A stretch of 64,000 nucleotides of DNA from Lotus japonicus (Eukaryota; Streptophyta; Magnoliopsida; Fabales; Fabaceae): NCBI RefSeq assembly GCF_012489685.1, contig NC_080042.1:75459093-75523092 (forward strand), written 5' to 3'. Under the pieces are notes generated by a model. The model did no database searches. It was not told the origin of the DNA and saw only the letters and a program-made list of their open reading frames with translations. Each line of letters begins with the position of its first letter. Position 1 is the first letter of the stretch. Shown here in pieces: positions 25,098 through 36,912 of the stretch. A program made the position numbers and the translations under genes.

Positions 25098-25262
25098 CTA
25101 AGCATCTTGAGCTTCTTCCAACGATCTGTATGATACATACATGCTTCCCCGGAAACCAGCAACCTGATTATAACACTCGACCCATGTAGAATAAACACCG
25201 GGTTCACGGCCAACGAAAACGACATACGTTTTCCTCGCCCGACGAAGCTCATTATTCTGCAT
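25098..25262 (-). CDS. Stand-alone hybrid-binding (HBD) domain mini-gene
   Basis: From ATG 25260-25262 the frame encodes 54 residues that are almost entirely one HBD: RKTYVVFVGREPGVYSTW, ECYNQVAGF, then YVSYRSLEEAQ and a stop. The first block is nearly identical to the domain at 19747-19953, so the two share recent descent or strong constraint. The frame is also open upstream to about 25286 (non-ATG), so this may be the last exon of a larger gene. It lies upstream of, and on the same strand as, ULP1-like gene B, repeating the HBD-then-ULP order seen at 20794-16535. Confidence 0.6.
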   Translation of the reverse strand: MQNNELRRARKTYVVFVGREPGVYSTWVECYNQVAGFRGSMYVSYRSLEEAQDA

Positions 25263-26141
25263 CCCACCTTCACGCCTTTTGTACAAAGCTTTGTTTGTTC
25301 AGTCTTTCACTCCTGGCCACTAACAAGTGAGAAGAAATGGGAAAGAAATGGGGCACAGCAGATTTAAGAAACAGTGTAGCTAATAGGTTTTGGGTTTCAC
25401 CTTAAAGATAGGGCCACAAATAGGGGCATAGACCTCCGTCAAATGAATAAAAAATCTCACTTGCCAGAATAATGTAATTTCACTATGAAGAATTATCACA
25501 TCAACACTGAACACACCCACGTGACGAATATCATTTCTTGGGCCATATTGAGCCACGTCCTATTATGTGCACTGTCAACTATAAAAAAGTTGTTTGCCGT
25601 CGATTAAAGCCTTTTATCGAGAAAAGAAATAATTACTGATCTTACGTCATGTCAAAGTGAACAAAAGGAAAAGGGGGGGGGGGGAACCATGACCCCAAAA
25701 ACTTGCGGTGCCGCCAATATTATTTGAAAATGTTAGCCAACTCGCATTGAGCACCCATTCCCCCCTTTTTTTCATGTCACGCCATGCATAATATTGCAAC
25801 AAGAAAAATGTTCTATACACCTTTCTTAGATGTGGAGAGAGATGGAATAACCATATACATCTGTTTCCATACTGAAAGCACCTTCGACTTCAGTTCAAAA
25901 CGGTCTTGATTTCTTCTCCAATTCGCTTTCTCACCAACGTCAGTGTTCAAGGATCTAGAATCGTAGCTACGAGATGACTACGACGAACATCGGCATCCCC
26001 ATGAATCTTCCAGTTCTCAATGGGAAGAATTAGAATCGTTGGAGCGTTCAGATGAAAGCAATTGTGGGTTTTTCAAGAAGTATTGGATATTGTCGAAACT
26101 GGGTTTCACTTCAAAAGGTATATATGAACCCTAATACCAAT
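25263..26141. other. Spacer and possible retroelement interior
   Basis: Contains a 12-base G run (25673-25684). The part adjoining the LTR at 26142 may be retroelement interior on the minus strand. No gene is called; the short plus-strand frame at 26052-26249 runs into the LTR. Confidence 0.4.
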
Positions 26142-26638
26142 TGTTGTGAAAATGCACAACTTCATTCAGACAGTACGATAGGGCGAGAAAGCAACACAAA
26201 AGCTTTGTTCACGCAGTTCGGCAAATTGTGCCTACCTCTGCGGCTATAGAGTAGATATAGCTCCCTTTATTGATTCTCGATAATCAATTGTGTTTACGAG
26301 AGCAGTTTATATTGCAGTGTCCCCTCGCACACTGCCAAATTGCGGCGTACTTGCACACATCTGGTGCACACCAGCACACTTTCAGGGTTAGAGGTCTTAT
26401 CTATTTATAGGACACTACTAATTCTAATATTACAAGATAAGATAATATTAACCATAAAATAAGATTATAGAATCCGTCTACACTCGTGATCATCAATTGC
26501 TCAGCTCCTGAATCCTGATTTACGGGTTTGTGTTCCCCATTATATCAAATACTAATAAACTGAATATGTGGCCTCAAAATAAAATCCGTGGGCCCCAAAT
26601 TTTCTTAATCAGCCAATTGCCAACAAGAACACCTAACA
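26142..26638 (-). mobile_element. Copia-type LTR with adjacent primer-binding-site-like sequence
   Basis: Read on the minus strand, the 497-base unit starts TGTTAGG and ends CAACA. It holds a TATA box (CCTATAAATAG) and an AATAAA-type signal, and is followed at once by ATTGGTATTAGGGTTCAT. The last resembles the Copia primer-binding site (TTGGTATCAGAGC) with a few changes. Flanking 5-mers do not match (CCAAT versus GACTA), so this is not a clean solo LTR. A truncated 5' LTR plus leader is more likely. Confidence 0.7.
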
Positions 26639-29600
26639 GACTAACACACGACACCATTAGGTCATAACAAGTATAAGATGCATAAAAAAACAACCCTAAC
26701 ATCAAACACTATAAACACCACAATAGCGCTACCTGCAGCTACGGTGTATGCTTACATCCATGGTCACGCGAGAGGATGAGTGAAGGCTGCGCATGCAGAG
26801 ATGGTAGAAGAAGTGGAAAGAACGACAAAGTTTAGTGGCAAGAACAACAGAGATGAGTGAAAACCCTATAATTTGTGGGTTAAAAGACTAAAATAGCCGT
26901 AGACAAACCCTAAAATGAGTTCAGAATTTTATATTCCGAATTAATTCGGGATTTAAATTTCCGTCAGTGCAAAATACAATGTAATATCACACTTTTAAAT
27001 GGGAAAATACTTCGGTAACTCAACTTCCAAATTATTTCGGGAATTACAGTTCCAGAACTGTTTTATGTGAGGTGTCATTTCTTATTAGTGGGATTAGTGG
27101 GGTGGGAAATCTAATTCCCCTCAAGTGGTGGCCTAGTTGTCCTAGAATGACAGTATCTTGTATAGGAACAGTAGTAGCCTTCCACGTGACATTTGGGTTT
27201 CTAAGTTCTAACAGGAGTTTTCGGAGTAACAAACAAAGTCTTGCAAGCCTAGGGTACCTTGTCTTAGGATGAATTCCCCATTGGGAATGACTTTGAGAGA
27301 GAACTTTATGTACATTATTCCTTTTGGGAATTTTAGATGGTAAGCGAATGCATCTAGAAATTCCAACTGATAAATGCACCTAGATAGTTACGTGAAAAGC
27401 TCTCAACATCGTAAGTGACATAAACCTTTACTTCAGTGTTTGTGTTTAATACAATCAGAGGATTAGGTGAATGCTTTCCTAAATAAATGTTCTTCTTTGT
27501 TATCTCAGTAATCGGTTATCCTTCTTTTACCACTTTCCTCGTATTAAAACTCATAAAAACAATTTATCATACATATTTTCATCTGCTTGGTCAATATGTA
27601 ACTGGTAGAACCAATGTTCACAAAATCCCTAAGTACGATAAACCCGTATCTGCTTTGCTATGATTGAATCATAACAGTTTAATTTCAAAGCAAGCAGTAC
27701 TAACAACGAAAAAACCTTTATCACCTACTCGGTCCCCGTCCTTAAGTAATACAAAGAACCTTTTCAATCAACTTTCGGTTTACAATTACCAGCTTCTAAT
27801 TAAGAAAATTATAAACAAGTTAAGAAGAATGAAGGTAGTAAAATGCTAAGATCTTTTAGGGTTTAGAGTAGAGTAGGACAAAAGGATAAAGAGGTGGTAA
27901 AACCTTTATCACCTACTCGGTCCCCCGTCCTTGAATTGCAATGTACATATGACTTCTTATCAAAGTCCCGGCGTGCCTTAGTTCTTCAAAACTTCAAGTC
28001 TTTTAGGGTTTAGACTAGGACAAAAGGATAAAGATGCCAACATATAGCTTTTGAGTGGACAAATTCCTCTCCAATGTATTAGTGCTCCACAGTCCGGCTA
28101 ATCTGGATCATCACAACCTTTGACCATTCACTCAGAGCTTCTTGTCTTCATATCCCTTATCATCATATCAAAACTTCTTATTCCTAATACATTTGACTTT
28201 GCATCAGAGTCAGAACTTGTTTGCCCCACAATAAAATTACATACGCTATATGATATTAAAATAATATTCTTCCCATCAAATTGTTATGTTTACACACACA
28301 ACCGACCACAAAACATCAAAACCTTCAAAAAAAAAAAAAACCCACATTAAAACAAATTAATCATTGAATTAGGTGGGCATTGATTGAATGTGGTTATTTT
28401 ATACATTGCTACTACCTGGCCTTCTTCAATAACACTACCGCCTACAACAAAAGCTTTTAAGACCATCCATTTATTGGACTGTTAGAAGTCCAAGCTTTTA
28501 AGGCCCGAAACACAGCTTTGTCGTATACTTGGTTTGTTTCTTCAACCTCCAGAGGTCTCTACCTCCTCCTCCTTCAGCGTCACCCATGGAAGGTCTCGTC
28601 TACGTATTTACAAAAACATAACATGCTTTTACACGAATACTAACAATAAACGGCAGTCATAACTTCGATAGATAAACCCATTTTTGGGTAATGACATCTA
28701 AAACAAATAACGAATGGAAACTAACTACTTTAACATCTGGGTTACCATTAAATCTACCAGGATTCAGATGTTGTGGACTACTGTTAAAGCCACCAATTTA
28801 TCCTTCTACCCAAGAACAATTCATTTCAACTAATGTCATTTATATCCTTCACTAAGCGAGGGTCAGTACAGTCATTCTCAAAATCATTTCTTTCCAATAT
28901 AAATATAACTACCTGGAAATAAACAAGGAATCTTAAAGGAATATGCGGTTTCTATGGTCACAAACCGTTCATGCACCGGTGCAAGACTTTGGGCATAATG
29001 CACCCTATACGAAACCTATGGGTCCGGCTCAACGGCAAGCTCTACATGGATTTTCCAAAAAAATGGAGGATGCAAAGTTGATACAGAATAATACATGCTA
29101 TATGAAAGTAAAGACTGAAGTTTACTCAGTGGACGGAAGCATGTGGAATCTTATGAGCAATGAAAAAAGCTAAAACGTTTATTGCTTTGACCCACAAACA
29201 TCACTATTTAGTCTTTTTGGCATTTCTCTACTACTTCTTGTCATGGATAGCTTAACTGCGTGTTTGATTTAATGATGTTAACTTTTTTCTTTAATAAAAA
29301 ATGTGAGAATGAAGAGAAACATATCCATATTATCAGGTATAGCTAAGTGAAATGTTGTTGAAATTAGCAGCGACTCACTCTTAAGTATGAGCGTCAGATG
29401 ATATTTTTGTTGAAAGTTGCTCACCAATTCAAATTTTATTGCAACGCAAAGGACTTAAAATCTCAACCAATAAATAGGTGAGAGTTAAAATGAAGCTAAT
29501 TAAGCTTGACATGATTTTTTTTGTGCAAGATGTTAAAATGGTTTTAAATTTTTGTATTGACAATTCTATAATTAAAATATACTCTATACCACCTTAAAAA

Positions 29601-30024
29601 TCTGATTAAGACCTAACTTTAGTTCATTGGCTGTCTTGTCTTATCATAATAAGAAAAGTAAGAAATATTCCAAATAAATATATGCTAAATCGATATAAAA
29701 GAGAAACGTAGAAGATATTGTAGAGTGGTGACAACATGACAAGTAGAACCATAAACCAAAAGACAAGTGGGCAGATGAGTTTATCCAATTAATACATACC
29801 AATTTATGGACCTAGGCCTTTGTTCGACTAGCTGTATCCATCTGTGCATCCCCACACATATTTTATGTTCTTAAAAACTAGATTAGCATTTCATACAAAT
29901 GAAAAAAGAAAAAAAAACTATTTGACACTAAAATCTAAATATGAATATCTACTTGCATATCTATGAATATAATAGATATCCAAAATTATATATATTGTGT
30001 GAAATACCTTCAACAAAAACACAT
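26639..30024. other. Gene-free, repeat-bearing intergenic DNA
   Basis: I see no supported gene. Degenerate repeats: TTCCGAATTAATTCGGGATTT-like near 26935 and again near 27027, and duplicated blocks at 27711-28034. A 76-codon frame at 28943-29173 is not recognised. AT content is high beyond 29200. Confidence 0.5.
27711..28034. repeat. Interspersed duplicated blocks
   Basis: AACCTTTATCACCTACTCGG occurs at about 27714 and 27900. CTTTTAGGGTTTAGA followed by AGGACAAAAGGATAAAGA occurs at about 27854 and 27999. The two motif pairs are in the same order and orientation, so an ancestral segment of roughly 150-185 bases was duplicated in tandem and then diverged. Confidence 0.7.
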
Positions 30025-30642
30025 CAAACAGACCATTGTACCCTAAAGAATTTGTGCTTTTTTAGTAAATAAAATATAAAAAAATTACATTTAAAGGACG
30101 CATCACATTTCCATCGGTACCTATCCAAATTCTTATATGTTTCATGTGTTTAACTTGGACTTTTGATGCAGGGAAAAAATTCATGAAGAATCCAAAGTTG
30201 CTAAGGAAACCTTGTTTTGACAAAAAAAAAAGTGTAATGCAATCTCCATGTGTTGTAAAACTATGCAGATACAAATGTATAACTGTAAAACGTCATTCTT
30301 GTCATTCTTATTTCTATAATAGTTGAAACAGAATTTTCTAAAGCATCCAAGATTTGAAATAGTTAAAACAGGAACCACAAACAGATAAAGAAAACATTAG
30401 CTGCATTTCCACTTTCTTCACCCCCAACCAATCCCACGAGAGGGGTGGAAAAATCTTTGGAGCCCACTGAAATCTCTTCCTTTCCCCTTTTAATATGTGT
30501 ATACCAAAAGAAGGATGAGGCTAATTACCAGCCTCAGTCCTTTCCTCTCTCCCTGAAGACCAAACCAAACAGACCATTGAACCCTAAAGAATTTGTGCTA
30601 TCAGTAAATAAAAGATAATAATTTACATTTAAAGGACGCATC
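30025..30642. repeat. Displaced copy of the 3' flank of the SLH gene
   Basis: The segment at 30025-30105 (CAAACAGACCATTG, then CCCTAAAGAATTTGTGCT and ACATTTAAAGGACGCATC) recurs at 30566-30642, next to the stop codon of the SLH-domain gene. The copies differ by small indels. The 3' UTR was apparently duplicated about 540 bases downstream. Confidence 0.75.
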
Positions 30643-30653
30643 CCCTATAACTC

Positions 30654-33600
30654 TCAAGCTTGGTCATCCCATTTCCATCTTCGCGCTACCTCTTCAAGAA
30701 CAGCTGCCCGAGCTTGGCTTCTTCTTGCCTCGTCCTCCACCCAAGATCTGCAACATTTGCACTCTTCATCAGACACCCAATTCAAAATACATCCACAATT
30801 TCTAGCAGATTCACTAATTTATGCATCAAATGATGACTTTCTAATGACTGATTTATGTTTTTTTAATACTACAAGATCAAGACGTGCCAGAAACTTAACT
30901 CATCCTGCACTAGATCATTCCACACTTCAATGCTTGGTTATGCATATATTTGCATCCAAAGACAGGACATCACTAGACATAACACTAAGTCACTAACCTG
31001 GAGCATGGTTGCCCACAAGGGCAAACAATTCACATGCACGAGGAGAACAAGAGAAAACTTTAAGAAAAATAATTAAAAAGCACCTTATGGCTGATGTTAA
31101 ATGGTTTTATAAAAAAAATTGGCTTGCGAAAGAATCCAAGGACATCAATTGACCCATGTACAGACACAGTGAGACATACTGGGTTGTTGTAGCCGTAAAA
31201 AAAAATCATGTGCCACTAGCTTCTAGATCAAACAAGTTTCAAAAACTGAAGTCCAGATATAAGAATGGAATTAGAGGTAAAAGAAATGTCAATAACCTGG
31301 ACATGATTGGCCTAAGAGAAAACAATTCAGATGCACAATGTGAACCAAAGAAAACTTGCAGAGAAATAATTACAAAACACTTAAATTATTAATTGGCACG
31401 TTGGTTTTCCAAAGAACCCAATGGCATCAATTGACCCACGTTGCTGACCTCAGTGAGACAATGTTCAGTCTTTTTAAAAAAGAAAATCAAGTGTCACTAG
31501 CTTCCCTCCCAAACAAGTTTCTAAAAATGTAGAATTCCCAAGACAAGACGTGATCATGGTCATGGACGGAATTAGAGGCAGATTGTGCTAGGTAGAGACG
31601 CTATAGACATAAGGATTAGTTTCTACTCTCTACCCAAATGTCCCTCTCAAAATCTGACTCAACCATCAATCAATCTTGAAAAAAATGTGTTTTGACTGTT
31701 TTCCATCATGCAGAAAAATCCTTCAGAATTCTAATTGGAAAACCATAAATCGAAAAAGTATTCCAATGGATAGCTGACTTTACACTAAATGACAGTAATT
31801 ATGCCAAAAAGGAGACAACAAACAATTCATAAATTACCTAAGAATCTGAAGAGCTTCTTTCTCAGCTTCCAGTGTGGATTTGGTGTCAAGCATTTCTTCA
31901 TGCTTGAACTCTAAATCTTTGAGCAACTTATGTACAATCTGCTTCTCATCTACATATATGACTCTCTCTGATGCAAGCTTTTCTGATATCTCATCAACTT
32001 CTTTCTTTAAAGTAAGCAGCAGTTGCTTTTGACAATCCATTGCTTCCTTTTCTTTTAAATACTCAGCATGTATCTTATCTTGATTGATTGTTTCTTCTTC
32101 CAAATTGTTTACTGCATCGAGATAAAGCCTCTCTGCATCAAAACCACGACTTTTCTCTTCACTAAGCTTCAAATCCCAAAACTTCTGTATGTCTCCTCGG
32201 CTAAGCAACTCAGACCTGATCTCTTCTGCCGCAGCTTGCCGAGCAGAATTTTCAGCTTCTATTCTTAACAATTCAGCAGATATTGCTTCCATCATCCTGC
32301 CACTTGTCAGAGCCACAGCTGCTTGTGCTTTTGTTGCAGGTTTGTTTGGCTGCAATCGCTTGCTCTGTCCTGTAACAATTAGTTCACAGTAGAATCTTTA
32401 TATGATCATTCTTCAGTGTGGCATTCCTAGATAAATAATTAAATAGTGACCATCCACAGTTCAAAGATAAGATATATAACAAGCCTCACTCTTCATTCAT
32501 TTACTCATCATGGTATAAGCATAAAATGGGTATTGAAAATTCTTGAGTTCAATTTTGTTACTTATTTGGTTAAGCTTCTGTGGTTCTACATTTGATATCA
32601 ACAACCTTCATTGTTCCCATTGCGAAACATACGTAAACTGGAATTTGTATTTACTGTGAACTTTAAATGAAAAGAAAAATTTCTGATCATCTATGATTGG
32701 TCAATAACCCTTGAAAACATAAAAGATATAAAAAAAACATGCATGCTTGCAAATATAACAGTCTAAAGAAATTTGATTTGCTTAACCAGTTTGTCATTGT
32801 CAGACAGACAAAAAAAGCATCATTGCATGGAGGAAAAGCTAGAGAAATGATACCAAATACTTTTCTGAGTATGCTCCTATCCCCTGCCAAGATGTCCACA
32901 TAAACTGCGAGAGAAGTGATCTCCTTCACATCCATATAACCTGCTTTTTTAATTGATATCTGGACTGTAAAAAAGTCAGGTTTTAAGAGCTGACAGACAA
33001 GCGGTAGATTTTATCATGCAAATTAATAAATATTCAAATGATTAGATTCTGAAAAAAGCTTACCTGGTCAATTGACCCAAAGAAAAATTTATACTCCAAC
33101 TGAGCTCTCCAGTCTATCAGATCTAGTCGTGAAATGAATCTACAGTGCACATATTTCCTATTCAGTAAAATGGCATACGATTGAGAAGTGTAGAAGAGGG
33201 ATGGCACACGAATTCACCTGTCAGGAAAAAAACTTATGTTTTCTTCACTGTCAGATCCACCAGAATTGGAACTATTCTTCCAAGATAATTTGCTGGGGAC
33301 CACACCGGCTTCTGCTAAAACTTCAACCTCAAATTGAAAAAAAAAAATTCAATTTCTGATTCCAAGAAACAAACATTTTGGGTCGGAGTTTCATCATTTT
33401 TACCTTCAATGTATCGAAAATCTGAGTCTTCAACACTAACATCATCAAATGCAGTAACTACAGATCCAGAAAGTGATAGTACTGGGGCAATCCTGTATTC
33501 TAGATTCCTGGAAGATAAAGAAACCAGTTGTTGATGAAAGCCAGGCAAAGGTACATTTTTAGCTTTAAACCAATCACTGATTGTAAAGGGACATGCATGA

Positions 33601-35332
33601 TGCATTATGAACGCACCTTTCTAAAGAAGAATTCAATCTAACTAGCCATCTAGCAAATTCTCTTCGTGTACACAGCTCATTACCTTCCACATCATCTTCA
33701 ATTATCTAGATCAATCAGCAAAAACTACTAGTTTCATGTCTACGATTCTACCCAAGGTTCCAAAATAATAGCACGTAGTTTTAGTGCTGCATAATGGAAC
33801 ATACAAATATACAAGAGCATATTCCATGTAAGAACTAAGCAGTACAAGTTTAAGTACACCATAACATAAATGTCAAACTGCATCAAAAGTTCTCTGGAGG
33901 TAAACCAAATCAAACTTTGTGAGTATCATTCTTAACTAAAACGATATACTACATACATCAAAATTTCACTGGCTCTCTCCCTCAGTTCTTGCTTGCTTTA
34001 TTTTTTAGCATACATCCGCTAAAAACTTAAGCAGCATAACCACAATCATAACAAATGACTCAAGCAGTGTTTACAAACTAAATAAGTCGAAGACCTAAGG
34101 TTCACGAGTCAAAGAATTGTAACCAAACAAAAAGTACCTTCTACTTTTTACGTAAAATCTCTAAAAACTAAATCAATTTTTCTTAAGCTTAAACAAATGG
34201 GCCCAAATATTTGTATACCAAAGAAAATAACTAATAATGTTTGTGGGATTATTATCATCTATACAAGGTTTCGGCCCTGTTCCTAGCTAATATGGTTGAT
34301 ACATAAATGAACCCTTCCAGACTTCCAATAAGTAGTGGTTCAATAAATGGTTATGCAGACCATTAACACAATGTAGATGGATACTAGCAGTGTCACTGAT
34401 TCATAAAAATATTGCTCAAAGAAACAAACCTTGAGTGTTTTTAAGACAGACAATGCTTCTTCCTGGGTAGAATCCACAGAAACTGGAACCGCAACACGTT
34501 CAAACTTTTCTACAGTTGCTGATAGTAACAACAACAAGATGAGGACATTGCAAGAAACCACTATAAACACAAGGCTACTCAAGCCTAATCCTAAACACAA
34601 AATTGCCAAACTAAGAAAGGAATAATTAAAAAAGCGTTTTAAGTTAGTAATCCCAGACCAATCAGAATTACAAGTCCATCAACACACAAACTAACAGGAA
34701 CACAATCACAATACGAGACATATGCTTCGATCCCTTGGTAAACATCATAAACTTAAATAAAAACATAATCACGGTAATTGTAACACTAACAGGGGGCAAA
34801 TGCAACAGTTTCCAAAACAGCCTCAGGGGAGGCCTCATCAGAAATGTGGAGCTCTTCAGCAACCTTGTCGCGATGCTCTCGAGTTTCAATAGGACTACTC
34901 CACATTGCTTGCAACGGGCTCGTGAGTTGAACATTGAAACCTAATCAAAAACCAAACCAAAACACACATCAATTTCACACCACCAAAAACTAGTTCACAC
35001 ATGGAAGTGAAAGGTAAGAGAAACGAACCTTTCCTGGATAGTGAGAAAGTACCAAATAGAGCAAGGAGAAGAGCGAGGGAAGTGCCAACACCCACTACAG
35101 CATTCGAAGGAAAGCCTTTGTGGGTGGTGGTAGGGCGGGCAGGGGAGTCGAGGATAGCCCAGCCGTTGAGATCGTCGGAGCGGGAGAGGGAAGCGGAGAG
35201 GTGGAAGCGGCGGGGGAAGAGGAATTGGGTGGGACGATGAGGAGGGTTGAAAAGGGGGCGATGAGAGAGAGTGGAAGGGAAGGGGAAGCAGAAGGAAGAG
35301 TTTGTTGAAGAAGAAGTGGGAGGAGGCCACAT
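30654..35332 (-). CDS. Plastid SLH-domain coiled-coil protein (At5g23890/At3g25680-like)
   Basis: Ten exons join in frame: 35332-35029, 34940-34791, 34518-34430, 33705-33617, 33507-33404, 33314-33218, 33139-33064, 32959-32854, 32369-31838 and 30747-30654 (about 546 residues). The N-terminus is rich in Ser, Pro, Phe and Arg, like a transit peptide, and is followed by one hydrophobic segment (VVGVGTSLALLLALFGTF, about 79-96), so a plastid membrane anchor is likely. The middle (ELCTRREFARWLVRLNSSLER, then AFDDVSVEDSDFRYI) matches the S-layer-homology-like region of plant homologues. The large exon gives a long Glu/Lys-rich coiled coil starting QPNKPATKAQAAVALTSGRM, and the C-terminus is SWVEDEARRSQARAAVLEE. 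Molecular function is not known to me. It neighbours CHUP1, as I recall for Arabidopsis At3g25680/At3g25690. Confidence 0.88.
30994..31580. repeat. Tandem duplication of about 300 bases in the last intron of the SLH gene
   Basis: AACCTGG, CAAACAATTCACATGCAC, CATCAATTGACCCA, CAGTGAGACA and GGAATTAGAGG occur in order from 30994 and again from 31294, a period of about 300 with scattered substitutions and indels. Confidence 0.8.
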
Positions 35333-35599
35333 TGTTAGGGTTAGGATGGAGGAGGAGGAAGGTGGTGGCTGACGCGGTGGCTGACGGAGGAGCAGCGGCG
35401 AGAGAGTAGAGTAACTACAGGGACAGACACCGTGCTACCTAACCTCAATTGGAGTATGGAGTGTGTGTTCCTGTCTTGAAAATTGTTGTACTAGTTTCAC
35501 CCAATGTTTTGGGAATCTATGTTCTTAGACTTTACCTTTAATTTTCTTTAGGAAAAAGATGGGTTAGCTCATTCCAAATATGCCCTAACTCCTAACTAG

Positions 35600-36120
35600 T
35601 GAGCACAAACCAAGATGAATATAATCTTTGTTGTTTTGATTGAGATCTGACCACATGGCCTAAAGCCATCAAGTCCAAAGACAACAAAGTTCAACGTCGC
35701 GATTAAGTCACAAGACAAAGGAGGATAAAACTTTCATCGTTTTAAATAGCTGGCTTAACACAATAGTTAAACAATTTCAACCATAATCAAGGTGTTTCGG
35801 CCAAGGTTAAACTATTGTCACATGGTCTAGTTATGTCACATAAACAGGTGGCTAACTCCTAGTCGTTGAACATAAGAGGACAACCAAGTATGTAAGGTTT
35901 ACACTCATTGTAAGCTAAAAGAGACTATTAATTTTCTCTCCTATTGCTCTTCAATAGCCAAGGGATTCTCTTTGGTCTTGAACTAATTTAAGTTGCAAGT
36001 ACTTCCATCGTTGCACCATCAAACATTCAATCGAACACCATTCAACTAGTATGGGGATTTTATCACTAACCAGGTCTCAAACTAGAGGAAGATCAATTGA
36101 CGTTGTTTGTGAGAATCTAA
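35600..36120 (+). mobile_element. Decayed Ty3/gypsy LTR end with primer-binding-site-like sequence
   Basis: The stretch ends in ATCAATTGACGTTGTTTGTG at about 36092-36111, which resembles the plant gypsy boundary (TTGGCGCCGTCTGTGGG). Upstream sequence has LTR-like features, including pyrimidine-rich text and CTCATTGTAAGC. No coding interior is left. Confidence 0.4.
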
Positions 36121-36613
36121 TAAAAATAATATTCTTATTACCATAGTGGATACTCACCACACAAGGACATCAATGTCGATAAACTAATATTTGGGGATAA
36201 TGGAGTAGGTAATGTTGGAGTAATAGTGTGTTGTAGAACTGGGATAATATGAAAGGGATGAATAAGGTGTAGATGAGAAGAATCTAATATGTGGCCTAAG
36301 AGTAGAAATGTTGAAATCTCATAGAAGTGGAAATAATGGAAAACTAAGTGTGGCGCAGAAGAAGGAACGAGATCGATGATAAAAACACCAATTGATAGGG
36401 TGATCATCCTATCAAGTAAAAGAACCTTAATTTCTAATATGAAAGGCTAAAAAACAATTGTATCAATTTTCTAATTAATTTCTCAAAAACAAAAGATACA
36501 ATATATGGCTACCAAGAGTGAGATCTTCCTACATATGACACCATTTAATTACAGGGAACATTATAAAAAATTAATAATAACATAACCAAATAAAATATAA
36601 TAAAACTATATAA

Positions 36614-36690
36614 AAGCCTTCAGCCATTTTTTTTTTGGTCAATGGATGATTATCATTAAAAACAGGCCGAAAAGCCTTCAGCCTTCAGCC
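36614..36690 (-). mobile_element. 5'-truncated LINE/retroposon tail with target-site duplication
   Basis: AAAAGCCTTCAGCCATT at about 36614 recurs, slightly altered, at about 36671. Between them lie a T-run (36630-36639; a poly(A) tail on the minus strand) and about 35 bases of sequence. A target-site duplication plus a tail with almost no body is typical of an extremely truncated LINE insertion. Confidence 0.6.
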
Positions 36691-36912
36691 ATTTGGTTTG
36701 TAATTAATCTGTTTGGGCCTATCATGAGTGAGTAAAAGTGGGAAGCCCAATAAGAGGACAACTAGTTTATACAATTTTGCAATATCTATTTTGTCCAAAA
36801 CAAAATAACTCATATCTTCTTTAAAGTTCAAAATGCTCACTATGACCACAATGTAAGGCATATGAATTTATTGATCAGAAAAGGCAAATCAGCCAGTGTA
36901 GCGTTTTATTGA

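Larger units (their letters stand above)
35333..36912. other. Intergenic; decayed retroelement pieces
   Basis: No gene is seen. It contains the SLH-gene promoter (35333-35600), a probable Ty3/gypsy LTR end and a 5'-truncated LINE tail, both listed separately. Confidence 0.5.

Noticed and set aside
28943..29173. 76-codon frame as a gene
   Set aside because: No recognised domain, no splice context and no neighbour support.
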